Assembly: GCA_051745935.1 (NCBI GenBank)
Contig: JBNJEM010000081.1
Location: 1-17,652, forward strand
From: JBNJEM01 sp051745935
GTDB taxonomy: Bacteria > Planctomycetota > Planctomycetia > Pirellulales > Pirellulaceae
Length of the DNA stretch: 17,652 bases
Direction: 5' to 3'
Shown here: positions 1 to 7,197 of the stretch, piece by piece
Position numbering within the stretch: position 1 is the stretch's first letter
Layout of the letters: each line of letters starts with the position of its first letter
Position numbers and translations under genes: made by a program
Notes under the pieces: model-generated
Seen by the model: the letters and a program-made list of their open reading frames with translations, nothing else
Told to the model about the DNA's origin: nothing
The model's database searches: none

Positions 1-97
1 GTCGCGGATGACTTTCTCCGCCGCGAGTCCGACCAACGGGAGGACGGCTTGCGTCGGGCAGCTTTCCACCCGGAAAAATCCAACCGCCTGAAATATA
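1..97 (-). repeat. Dispersed 97-bp repeat, copy A (inverted, may extend past window edge)
   Basis: This is the reverse complement of the stretches at 9969-10065 and 16057-16153, aligned with no gaps. By my reading it differs from copy B at 4 positions (5, 16, 59, 69) and from copy C at 6 (12, 16, 54, 69, 75, 82). Positions 17-53 are identical in all three. A short hairpin TTTCC-ACCC-GGAAA (64-77) has its loop at a variable position, and CGCGG/CCGCG (3-7 and 21-25) can also pair. The copy sits 67 bases upstream of the BatA-like start, in the opposite orientation to the other two copies. It can be read as an open frame on +, but most substitutions between copies would change the amino acid, so it is more likely a non-coding element. 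Confidence 0.9.
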
Positions 98-164
98 ACG
101 TGAGAGAACCCAACCGTCGCCGCCACGCCCGCATCGGGGCGGCGAGCGAACACGTCAAGTCGCC

Positions 165-2636
165 ATGGCATTTGTAAATCTGTCGCTATTGCTGGGTACA
201 CTGCTGATCGGCATCCCGATTGCGCTGCACTTGGCCATGCGCCGCAAGCCACGGAAACTGCAGTTTCCCGCCCTGCGTTTCATCCAGCAGCATCACGAAG
301 CGAATCGTCGCAGATTACAGCTACGGCATTGGCTCCTGCTGTTGCTGCGATGCCTCCTGTTGGCACTCGCCGCCCTGGCCTTGGCTCGCCCCAGCGTCAG
401 TTCCAACTTGTTTGGAAATTGGTTGATCGTGGGCACGTTGAGTTTGCTGCTGGTCCTCGTCTGCCTTCTCTTTTTCGTTGGGCTCTTTACCCGACAGAGC
501 AAGCTTCTGTTGACCGCGTTGGGCGGGCTCGGCGCGGGCGTCCTCGCCGCCCTCCTGTTCACGCTCATCGGAACTTTGCAGGCGAGCGAAGGACCGCGGA
601 TCGGGGACGCGGAGGCGCCGGTCGCGGCGGTGATGGTTTTCGATTCCTCACCGCGAATGCGGTACCGCCAGAGTAACCGGACTCGCCTGGAACTGGCCCA
701 GGAAACGGCGAGTTGGGTGATCGGCCAATTGCCGCCGGAAAGCCGCGTGGCCGTCATCGATTCCCGGGCGATCACGCCGGCGTTTTCCGTTAGTCCGGCG
801 GCGGCCCGGCGGACGGTGCGGCGTGTCAAGACCACCGGGGCTCCCCGCCCTCTTGATCAATTATTGGAAACGGCTTTGCAGCTGCTGCGCCAAAGCCAGC
901 TCAAGCGCAAGGAAATCTACGTGTACACCGACCTCACCGCGGCGGCCTGGCGAATTGACGACCCGGACCGGTTGCGGCGGAAGTTCGAGCAAGCCGCGGA
1001 AGTCTCTTTGTACTTGATCGACGTGGGAACGGAAAATCCCCAGAACTTCTCACTGGGGGATGTGGAACTTTCCCAGGAGACCTTGTCGAAAAACGGAACA
1101 TTGACCATCCGTACCACGATCTCGTGCGTCGGCAGCGGCGGAAAACGGTCGGTCGCACTTTACGTGGAGGACATGGATCCAACGCTACCGGTAGTTCGCG
1201 ACGGCGAAGTCATTGTTCCCGAATCACGGGTTCACAGTCGCCGGGAAGTCACCTTGGAAGACAATGGTTCCGAGCAGATTGAGTTCGCGCTTTCGAGCCA
1301 GAGCCCGGGAATGCGGCATGCGACAATTCGCATCGGGGCCCAGGACGCGCTCTCGATCGACAACTCACGCTTTCTGTCAGTGAAAGTACGGGAGCCCTGG
1401 CAGGTATTGGTGGCGGCGCCCGATTCGGTGAACACGTCCGCTTTCGTGGAGGCGGTGGCCCCCTATGAACAGCGGATCGCCGGACAAGCGATCCATGAGT
1501 GTACCACCATTACGCCATCAGAGCTTCCAGCCCAAGCGCTGGATGATTTCGCCGTCGTGGTACTCATCGATCCAACTCCACTTCCACCGGCGGCCTGGGA
1601 ACAGCTCGGAACTTATGTTCGGGGCGGGGGGCAACTAGCCATGTTCCTGGGCCATCATGCCGGCGAGGGCGATGCCTTCAACATCCCGGAGGCTCTCGAG
1701 CTGATGCCGGGCAAGCTGGGACGTCAGTACCGCGTCTCTGGACGGGGGGTTTTTCTGGCGCCGCACGGCTACGACCATCCCGTTCTGCGGAAGTTCCGCC
1801 CCATTGCGTCCTCGGTTCCTTGGGATCAATTCCCCGTGTTCCGCTACTGGAACATTCCGCGGCTCTCCGCCGACACGCAAGTCATCCTGCGGTTCGGCAG
1901 CAATCGACCGGCACTGCTAGAACGTCCAGTCGGCGATGGAACCGTATTGACGCTGACAACCCCCATCACGGAACCAGAACGGCCACCGGGCCGAGAGGCG
2001 TGGAATGAGTTGGCCGGGCCCAACGACTGGCCCCGCTTCGTTTTGGTCAATGAGATGTTGCGATATTTGTCGCAACATGGCCGGGAGACATACAATGTCG
2101 AGACCGGGCAAACCGTTCACTTATCCAGCCCCCCAAGCCGGTCCCCCAACCGATGGTTGCTTTTCTTGCCCGACGGGAACACGCGGCGAGTACGGGCACG
2201 AGACGACCGACTAACCATCAAAACCACCGATTCCCCAGGGATATACCGGCTCAAAGGCGATGGAGAGTCGCAAGGGACGCGCGGCTTCTCCGTCAATTTG
2301 CCCGCTCGCGCCACCCGTTTGGAACGGACGACCGAGGAACATTTGGACGAACATCTGGGGCGGAATCGTTACCAACTCGCCCACGATCGGGAGCAGATCG
2401 AACGCGAGCAAGGCCACCAGCGGACCGGGCGGGAATTCTACTCGCTCCTGATCGCCGTTTTGGCGGTCGTTGTGATTCTGGAACACCTGCTGGCGAATCG
2501 ATTTTACCGGGATACGGAAAGGCCCCCCAGCGCAAGAGGAATTCTTCGCCGTGAGTCCAAGCCGGCGGAGGAGGGACTGGGCGGCCGAGCTTTTCAACGG
2601 GAAACACCTGACCGACAGCGGCATAACACATCATGA
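165..2636 (+). CDS. BatA-type membrane protein with degenerate VWA domain
   Basis: An 823-residue membrane protein of the BatA/aerotolerance-regulator N-terminal type. The first 75 residues show the family pattern: a hydrophobic segment (about 3-23), the basic RRKPRKLQFPALRF stretch, then a second membrane segment (56-74). Two more membrane helices follow (86-107 and 114-137). A von Willebrand A-like domain covers about 152-290. Its metal site is degenerate: D160-S-S-P-R lacks the last Ser of DxSxS, although YTDL follows in the expected later strand. Residues from about 400 to 620 resemble the glutamine-amidotransferase-like fold seen in planctomycete relatives. A last membrane helix lies at 758-777 with a basic tail. 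The start fits the family N terminus; no clear ribosome site is visible. In relatives, such genes sit with MoxR ATPase and DUF58 genes and are thought to act in envelope stress or protein assembly; those partners would lie outside this window. The stop overlaps the next start by 4 bases, so the two are co-translated. Confidence 0.85.
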   Translation: MAFVNLSLLLGTLLIGIPIALHLAMRRKPRKLQFPALRFIQQHHEANRRRLQLRHWLLLLLRCLLLALAALALARPSVSSNLFGNWLIVGTLSLLLVLVCLLFFVGLFTRQSKLLLTALGGLGAGVLAALLFTLIGTLQASEGPRIGDAEAPVAAVMVFDSSPRMRYRQSNRTRLELAQETASWVIGQLPPESRVAVIDSRAITPAFSVSPAAARRTVRRVKTTGAPRPLDQLLETALQLLRQSQLKRKEIYVYTDLTAAAWRIDDPDRLRRKFEQAAEVSLYLIDVGTENPQNFSLGDVELSQETLSKNGTLTIRTTISCVGSGGKRSVALYVEDMDPTLPVVRDGEVIVPESRVHSRREVTLEDNGSEQIEFALSSQSPGMRHATIRIGAQDALSIDNSRFLSVKVREPWQVLVAAPDSVNTSAFVEAVAPYEQRIAGQAIHECTTITPSELPAQALDDFAVVVLIDPTPLPPAAWEQLGTYVRGGGQLAMFLGHHAGEGDAFNIPEALELMPGKLGRQYRVSGRGVFLAPHGYDHPVLRKFRPIASSVPWDQFPVFRYWNIPRLSADTQVILRFGSNRPALLERPVGDGTVLTLTTPITEPERPPGREAWNELAGPNDWPRFVLVNEMLRYLSQHGRETYNVETGQTVHLSSPPSRSPNRWLLFLPDGNTRRVRARDDRLTIKTTDSPGIYRLKGDGESQGTRGFSVNLPARATRLERTTEEHLDEHLGRNRYQLAHDREQIEREQGHQRTGREFYSLLIAVLAVVVILEHLLANRFYRDTERPPSARGILRRESKPAEEGLGGRAFQRETPDRQRHNTS

Positions 2637-4903
2637 CCAACTGGTCGCTACACCCCATTTTGCACAGTTACTGGGCCGTGGCTTTTTTAGCCGCCGGGCT
2701 CATTCTCGCGCTTTGGGTGCCTCCCGCCTTCCGCGACCTCGGTCTCGCGAGGCGGCGGGCTCTATTGATGCTTCGTGCTCTCGTGGTGTTCGTGGTCATC
2801 CTCCTGATGCTACGCCCGACGCACGTCAGCACGGAAACCAAGACAAAAGAAGCCGTGCTGTTATTGCTGTTCGATCAGAGCTTGAGCATGCAATTGCCCA
2901 ACGCCAGCGGAAATCATGCTCGGTGGGACGCCCAGTCAGACACACTTCGCGAAATCACCCCCTTGCTTCGGGAGTTGCAGGAAGACGTGGAGGTGAAGAT
3001 CCACGGGTACGACACGACCCTACGTCAGCAGCTGTGGCGGGAAGATCGCTTGCCGTTACCCGACGCGCCTAGCGGCACGGAAACCGACATCGGTAGCAGC
3101 TTGCACAACGCGGTGGAACAGGAAGCGGGCAAGCAACTGGCCGGGGTCGTTTTGATGGGGGATGGGACGCAAACGGCGTATAACCCCGACGTGGAGACCC
3201 ATGAAGCAGCTCGTGAACTGAATTCTCGCGGTTTTCCCCTCTACACCGTCTCCTACGGCCCCCCGGGAGACGTCGCGCAATCTCGCGACGTGGCCGTGGA
3301 AAACTTGCCTGAACAATACACGGTCTTCATGAAGAATGAACTGAATGTTCGAGGATTGATCCGCATCCGCGGCTATGTGAACAAAGAGATTCCGGTGCGT
3401 CTGGAAATTGAAGACCACGAAGGAAAAACGGAGACCGTTGGCCCGGTTGGCGTCCAGGCTGACGAGGATAATCAACAGGTGGATGTTAACTTGACCTACG
3501 TCCCGCGGAGCCCTGGGCAATACCGGTTGACCTTGGTGGCCGAAAAGCAGTCGGGGGAGCTCGTGACCAAGAACAACCGGCTCACCGCCTTTCTGACGGT
3601 CTTGGAAGGAGGGCTGCGCGTGCTGTACCTGGAAGGCGCGCTGCGACAGGAGCAGAAATTCATTCGCTGGGCCCTCGATTCTTCGCCCGACATCGACCTC
3701 GACTTTCAATGGTTCCCCAGCCGTCTCCGGAAGAACTGGCCCATTGGCTTGGGCGATACATTGGAGTCCGGGAACTACGATGCCTTTATCTTGGGCGATT
3801 TGGACAGCGCGGCCTTGGCGAACGAGACGCTGGAACAATTGGCCACTGAGGTGGAACGAGGCAAGGGATTGATCGCATTGGGGGGGTACCACGCTTTCGG
3901 TCCGGGTGGGTATCGCAACACGCCGCTGCGCGATGTATTGCCAATCGAAATGGATCGTTTGGCACGGCAAGACTTCGACCGACCTGACGTGGAACGCTGG
4001 CATGTCCCCGGACCGCTCGCGATGCTACCCGCGCGCTCCCACCCCGTCACCACCTTGGCTCCCGCCGCGGAAAACGAAAAAAAATGGCGCGAACTGCGGC
4101 CGTTGAAAGGCGCGAATCGCTGGGATGGCGTAAAGTCAGTGCCCGGCGTCCGAATCCTGGCCGAATCGCCCGACGGCGTCCCCCTGTTGGTTTCCGGCGA
4201 GTATGGTAGCGGACGCGTGCTGGCCTTTGCCGGCGACTCCACGTGGCAATGGTGGCGGCAAGGGCTCAGCGCCACCCATCGGCGGTTCTGGCGGCAAGTC
4301 GTGCTCTGGCTCGCCCAACGCGACAACCTGACGCGAAACGACGTCTGGATCGATATGCCTCGCCGCCGCCTTCCCACCGGCGGCCAGGTCTCCTTCACGA
4401 CCGGTGCGCGCACCGCCATGGGAGACCCGATAGCCAGTGCCCGGTTGGAAGCCACACTCATCCACCCCGACGAACAGTCGTCTCCCCTCCCACTGGCCAA
4501 CAAGGGGGAAGAGCACGCGGGAACCGTCGACGAGCTGACGGAGCCCGGTAATTACCAGATCAAGGCCGTGGCGACCGACGACGAGGGCCAACGCCTCGGC
4601 TCGTGCGTGACGAACTTCAAAGTCATGGATCAAGACGTGGAGCTCAGCAACCCCGCCGCCGACCCCGATCACATGGCCCGTCTAGCCAACCTCACGCGAG
4701 AATCGGGGGGGCGAGTCGTCGCCCCGGAAGAGTTGCCCGACGTGCTCGAGACCATTCGGAACAATCCACCCAAACCGGCGGAGGAGGTGCTGGCGCGGTG
4801 GCAGTTGGCCGATACCCCGTGGGACGCCTGGCTGGTGCTCGGCGGTCTCACCGCCCTCCTCACCCTCGAGTGGTTCCTGCGGAAACGCTGGGCGTTGGTG
4901 TAA
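2633..4903 (+). CDS. VWA / glutamine-amidotransferase-like membrane protein
   Basis: A 756-residue protein translated from an ATGA overlap with the BatA-like gene. Two N-terminal membrane helices (about 13-30 and 42-60) are followed by a VWA domain with an intact-looking metal-ion site: D81-Q-S83-L-S85, a Thr at 149 or 151, and D177 in MGDGTQT. A beta-rich region (about 215-322) leads to a class I glutamine-amidotransferase-like fold (about 326-560), with GGYHAFGPGGY at 417-427. No Cys is visible at the usual nucleophile elbow, so amidotransferase activity is unlikely. The C terminus has another beta-rich part and a membrane helix in the last 25 residues. The protein therefore probably exposes its VWA and GAT-like domains on one side of the membrane, anchored at both ends. 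The gene before it has a degenerate VWA site and this one a complete site, so a heteromeric complex with one metal-binding partner is plausible (inference). Confidence 0.85.
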   Translation: MTNWSLHPILHSYWAVAFLAAGLILALWVPPAFRDLGLARRRALLMLRALVVFVVILLMLRPTHVSTETKTKEAVLLLLFDQSLSMQLPNASGNHARWDAQSDTLREITPLLRELQEDVEVKIHGYDTTLRQQLWREDRLPLPDAPSGTETDIGSSLHNAVEQEAGKQLAGVVLMGDGTQTAYNPDVETHEAARELNSRGFPLYTVSYGPPGDVAQSRDVAVENLPEQYTVFMKNELNVRGLIRIRGYVNKEIPVRLEIEDHEGKTETVGPVGVQADEDNQQVDVNLTYVPRSPGQYRLTLVAEKQSGELVTKNNRLTAFLTVLEGGLRVLYLEGALRQEQKFIRWALDSSPDIDLDFQWFPSRLRKNWPIGLGDTLESGNYDAFILGDLDSAALANETLEQLATEVERGKGLIALGGYHAFGPGGYRNTPLRDVLPIEMDRLARQDFDRPDVERWHVPGPLAMLPARSHPVTTLAPAAENEKKWRELRPLKGANRWDGVKSVPGVRILAESPDGVPLLVSGEYGSGRVLAFAGDSTWQWWRQGLSATHRRFWRQVVLWLAQRDNLTRNDVWIDMPRRRLPTGGQVSFTTGARTAMGDPIASARLEATLIHPDEQSSPLPLANKGEEHAGTVDELTEPGNYQIKAVATDDEGQRLGSCVTNFKVMDQDVELSNPAADPDHMARLANLTRESGGRVVAPEELPDVLETIRNNPPKPAEEVLARWQLADTPWDAWLVLGGLTALLTLEWFLRKRWALV

Positions 4904-4989
4904 ATGGCCGGGAAAGATGCTGTAACAAACGATAACTGTCGGCTGTACGGAATGCATCGTTGTGGCACCCGACGATTTTCCGGCACGCA

Positions 4990-5283
4990 TTAGGCTCGAT
5001 TGCGCCAATACCCAGGCCGTCGTTTCGCGTGTGCGATTGCAACGACTAGCACGCGGTGGTCCACGCATCGGTACACAATTCGAAAGGGAAACTTCTTGAC
5101 CGGGCACTCTCGGTGTACACCGTCCGGGCTCGCAAACTGGGTTGGATTCGCGGCAACCCTCTCCAGTGCCGCATCCACGGCCGCCGCAAATCGCACAGCG
5201 GCCTCCGTGCTTCTTTCGGCGTACCAGTCAAACGACTCGTCGAAATCGCGGCGCGCGCCGATAAGATAATCAATCGGAGGCAT
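4990..5283 (-). CDS. RelE/ParE family toxin
   Basis: A 97-residue protein with the ParE/RelE pattern: an N-terminal helical hairpin (about 10-48, with FDESFDWYAERS and AALERVAANP), then beta strands ending in FPFRIVYR and VLVVAIAHAKRRPGYWRNR. The H-x-x-R-x-P-x-Y-W ending is characteristic of ParE-like toxins, which poison gyrase or, in RelE relatives, cleave mRNA; the target cannot be told from sequence. I chose the ATG at 5283 because its frame overlaps the end of the antitoxin by 14 bases and MPPIDYLIG matches a normal family start. An upstream start at 5304 would add seven unconvincing residues. It is downstream of its antitoxin on the same strand, the usual order for this pairing. Confidence 0.87.
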   Translation of the reverse strand: MPPIDYLIGARRDFDESFDWYAERSTEAAVRFAAAVDAALERVAANPTQFASPDGVHRECPVKKFPFRIVYRCVDHRVLVVAIAHAKRRPGYWRNRA

Positions 5284-5521
5284 CCGGCACCGCCATTCCC
5301 ACACGGCGTAGCGCTTCGGCCTTCACCTGCTCCCAGGACACGGTTTCGGCCGAACCAGCATCATACTCGGCCGACCGTCTCTGAATCTCCGCGACCCACT
5401 CGTCACTCAGTGGCGGGAGCGCATCACTCGGCAGCGTGCCCCAGAGATCTTCAATCAACTGAATCCGATCCGCGACCGGCAAGCGACTCGCGTCCGCAAG
5501 CAACGTCTCGTACCTCGTCAT
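5270..5521 (-). CDS. Addiction-module antitoxin (Unstab_antitox type)
   Basis: An 83-residue acidic protein matching the small 'addiction module protein' family that partners ParE/RelE toxins. Its pattern is LPVADRIQLIEDLWGTLPSD (about 14-33), then WVAEIQRRSAEYDAGSAE and WEQVKAEALRRVG. The C-terminal half is expected to wrap the toxin. A strong ribosome site GGAGGTG lies at 5527-5533, five bases before the ATG, unusually clear for this window and consistent with the antitoxin being made in excess. The last 14 bases overlap the toxin frame, which implies translational coupling. Such pairs usually autorepress through an operator over the promoter; no clear palindromic operator was seen just upstream. 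Confidence 0.85.
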   Translation of the reverse strand: MTRYETLLADASRLPVADRIQLIEDLWGTLPSDALPPLSDEWVAEIQRRSAEYDAGSAETVSWEQVKAEALRRVGMAVPDASD

Positions 5522-5926
5522 CGCAACACCTCCACCAGGAATTCTACCAGCCTGTCACGATACGTCCTTTCCATCAAGTCCCTCTTGTCAAAACATGCCA
5601 AGGATCTGTTAAGAAATAACTGTCTGATTTAAGGGATTCCAGTGATGTTCCCAGTTCGGGCCAAGGGAGACTCAGGTTCCTCGCTCCATTACGGCGGTTA
5701 TCCGTGCTGGATGAGATGCCCCGGGCTGGTCCCGGGGAGTTTCACGTTTTTCGCTATGGGTGGCCCCCTCATTGTTTTCCCGGTTTCGGTCCGTGGCGGC
5801 CTGAGCCGCCACGGACCGAAACCGGGAAGGGGCGCACGCAACCGCGTTATATAGCAAGGAACGTAATAATCCCTCGGACAAGCCGAGGCATTGGGCCGAC
5901 GCCCAGCAGCCCCGATCATGCGACAA
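5522..5926. other. Gene-free stretch rich in inverted repeats
   Basis: I see no convincing gene here; the frames through it are interrupted or have implausible composition. Three perfect short hairpins are visible: CCCCGGG-ctggt-CCCGGGG (5719-5737), the large palindrome at 5777-5828, and CCTCGG-acaag-CCGAGG (5872-5888). The stretch separates the toxin-antitoxin pair from the RHS remnant and looks like repeat-laden accessory DNA. Confidence 0.5.
5777..5828. repeat. 52-bp palindrome (24-bp arms, 4-base loop)
   Basis: The left arm 5777-5800 is the exact reverse complement of the right arm 5805-5828, with loop CTGA. The core of each arm includes CCGGTTTCGGTCCG. Neither side is followed by a T run, so it is not a normal intrinsic terminator. 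It could be a REP-like or mobile palindromic element, or an extremely stable RNA hairpin. Confidence 0.85.
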
Positions 5927-6468
5927 TTATTGATTTTGCGATGCCAATTCAGATCGGCATCCGAATTGCAGCTCCTCCTTGCGAACGTCCCTCGCCATTT
6001 TCCCGACTTCGTGTCGGAAACTGAGAACGTGTCGCTGTTCATGACCGAAAACGTCCAACCAACTGTCAATCTCCGAAAAGAACCAGCGCCGGATCCCATT
6101 CAACAGGCCAGGTGCCAGACAGTCATCAATCTCTCGTAAGTCTAACACTATCCTAAATGTAACCTCAATTCCGCAGTCCACTGAGAAACAGTCGTCATTA
6201 TTGTGTTTGTTACAGGGGCTGCATTTGCAGCCGATCTCGAACTGGGTGGAAGTTTGGCCGAGGTCGTCCCCAGGGAGGGTTGGAACGTAGGCCTGATCCA
6301 CTGTACACTCCGAGGGCTGAAGTGGACTTGAACAAGCCCACTTGGATCAGCTCTGTTGACCGGGCAATTTGATACGTATTTGTAAAGGTCGCCCCCGCAA
6401 GGCCCATGCCCCGCCGGATCCCTCGTTACAAACCGCCCCAACTGGGGGCGATAAACCCGATGTCTTGC
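5927..6468 (-). pseudogene. RHS-repeat core remnant with frameshifted Cys-rich HExxH tail
   Basis: Read on -, the stretch after an in-frame TAG at 6469-6471 gives RVYRPQLGRFVTRDPAG, then LYKYVSNCPVNRADPSGL. These are the conserved end of the RHS core, including its DPSGL cleavage-site motif. In that frame the sequence after DPSGL becomes unlike a protein and stops at 6148. A second - frame, 6301-5927, reads like a genuine C-terminal domain: Cys-rich CKCSPC, CFSVDCGIEVTFRIVLDLREID, then FGHEQRHVLSF with an H-E-x-x-H motif encoded at 6043-6029. A TGA near 6350 blocks that frame upstream. The simplest reading is a one-base indel between DPSGL and the tail. Everything upstream of RVYRPQ is missing, so this is a decayed tip of a polymorphic RHS toxin. 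The tail's zinc-peptidase character is inferred from the motif only. Confidence 0.7.
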
Positions 6469-6792
6469 CTAGTAACTGACACCTCCTTGTCATGGCGTGC
6501 TGACTCACCCTGTATTTCCCGGGGGTTTTGCACGCGTCGCGTGCCCTAGCGACTGGTTTCCCGGTTTTCGCGTGCGCGAAATGTTTTGCATGTCAAAGAT
6601 CTTTGCGTGATTATAACGGATTCGGCTGTTGGATGTGAAGAGAAAACGCTGCCGGTTCACTCAAGGGAGCGACCGGCAGCGGACACCACGAGGATCCCCA
6701 AAGAGCGCGCACGGGGGGCGCGGGAGGGAGCAGCGTGGCAAGAACAGCCCGCCCGGGTGGCGGGGACGAGCCGGCCACTGGCGGCAAGCGGC
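6469..6792. other. Gene-free stretch between RHS tip and recombinase fragment
   Basis: No supported gene. Apart from the terminator-like hairpin it contains short GC palindromes (GCACGC-gtc-GCGTGC at 6530-6544 and TTTCGCG-tg-CGCGAAA about 6568-6583). The long + frame starting at 6586 is low-complexity Gly/Ala/Arg and is the shadow of the recombinase tail. Confidence 0.45.
6637..6681 (-). terminator. Intrinsic-terminator-like hairpin, - strand
   Basis: CGCTGCCGGT at 6647-6656 pairs perfectly with ACCGGCAGCG at 6672-6681, with a 15-base loop. Read on -, the stem is followed by TTTTCTCTTC. It lies 110 bases past the end of the recombinase fragment and would end transcription coming from the Rpn-type gene. 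The loop is longer than usual. Confidence 0.5.
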
Positions 6793-7197
6793 TCAGGTGG
6801 TGAGGGTCCAGAAGAGCGGGTCGTCGTCGTCGCCGGGATCGTGGGAGGCGACGTCCTCGTCGGGGCGGGTGTCGCTCTCGGGGCGACCGGTGGCGGGGCC
6901 CCGCGGCGAGGGCTCGCCACGGCCAGGAGCCGAACAGCTAGGAAAGAAAGAAGTGGCGGGGGTATCGGCCTGGTCGTCGCGGGCGGAGGAATCAGCGGAC
7001 CCGGGGACTTGGCCAGGGCCCGCCACCGGCTGACCCGCGGGATCGGTCAAACGGCGAGGGAGCCGCGCCGGGTGGGGCTGCTGGTGCACTTGGCAAAGCT
7101 TGCCGATCGACACGTACGTATAAATCTGTAAGGTGCAGAGACTGGCATGCCTCAAGAGGTCTTGGAGGTAACGGAGTCCCGGGCCCCTTTCGGCTCG
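6793..7197 (-). pseudogene. Tyrosine recombinase (phage integrase type), C-terminal fragment
   Basis: Immediately after the TGA of the Rpn-type gene, the same - frame continues as GLRYLQDLLRHASL, CTLQIYTYVSIGKL and CQVHQQPHPAR. This is the end of a XerC/XerD-like tyrosine recombinase: the LLGH box (here LLRH), then the IYTHV box (here IYTYV) holding the nucleophilic Tyr. The catalytic Arg, the HxxR box and the whole DNA-binding part are absent, so it cannot be active. A Pro/Ser/Asp-rich tail of about 85 residues follows, ending DDDDPLFWTLTT; this is longer and more disordered than most recombinase tails. No normal start codon or ribosome site exists for it; TTG at 7155 would omit conserved residues. 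It is likely a relic of a mobile element. Confidence 0.75.

Noticed and set aside
3056..4003. 315-codon frame on - inside the second VWA gene
   Set aside because: It lies wholly antisense to a gene with clear domains and membrane helices; GC-rich DNA gives such shadows.
6586..7131. Long + frame of 181 codons
   Set aside because: It is low-complexity Gly/Ala/Arg and antisense to the recombinase fragment, whose - frame has recognisable motifs. It has no ribosome site.
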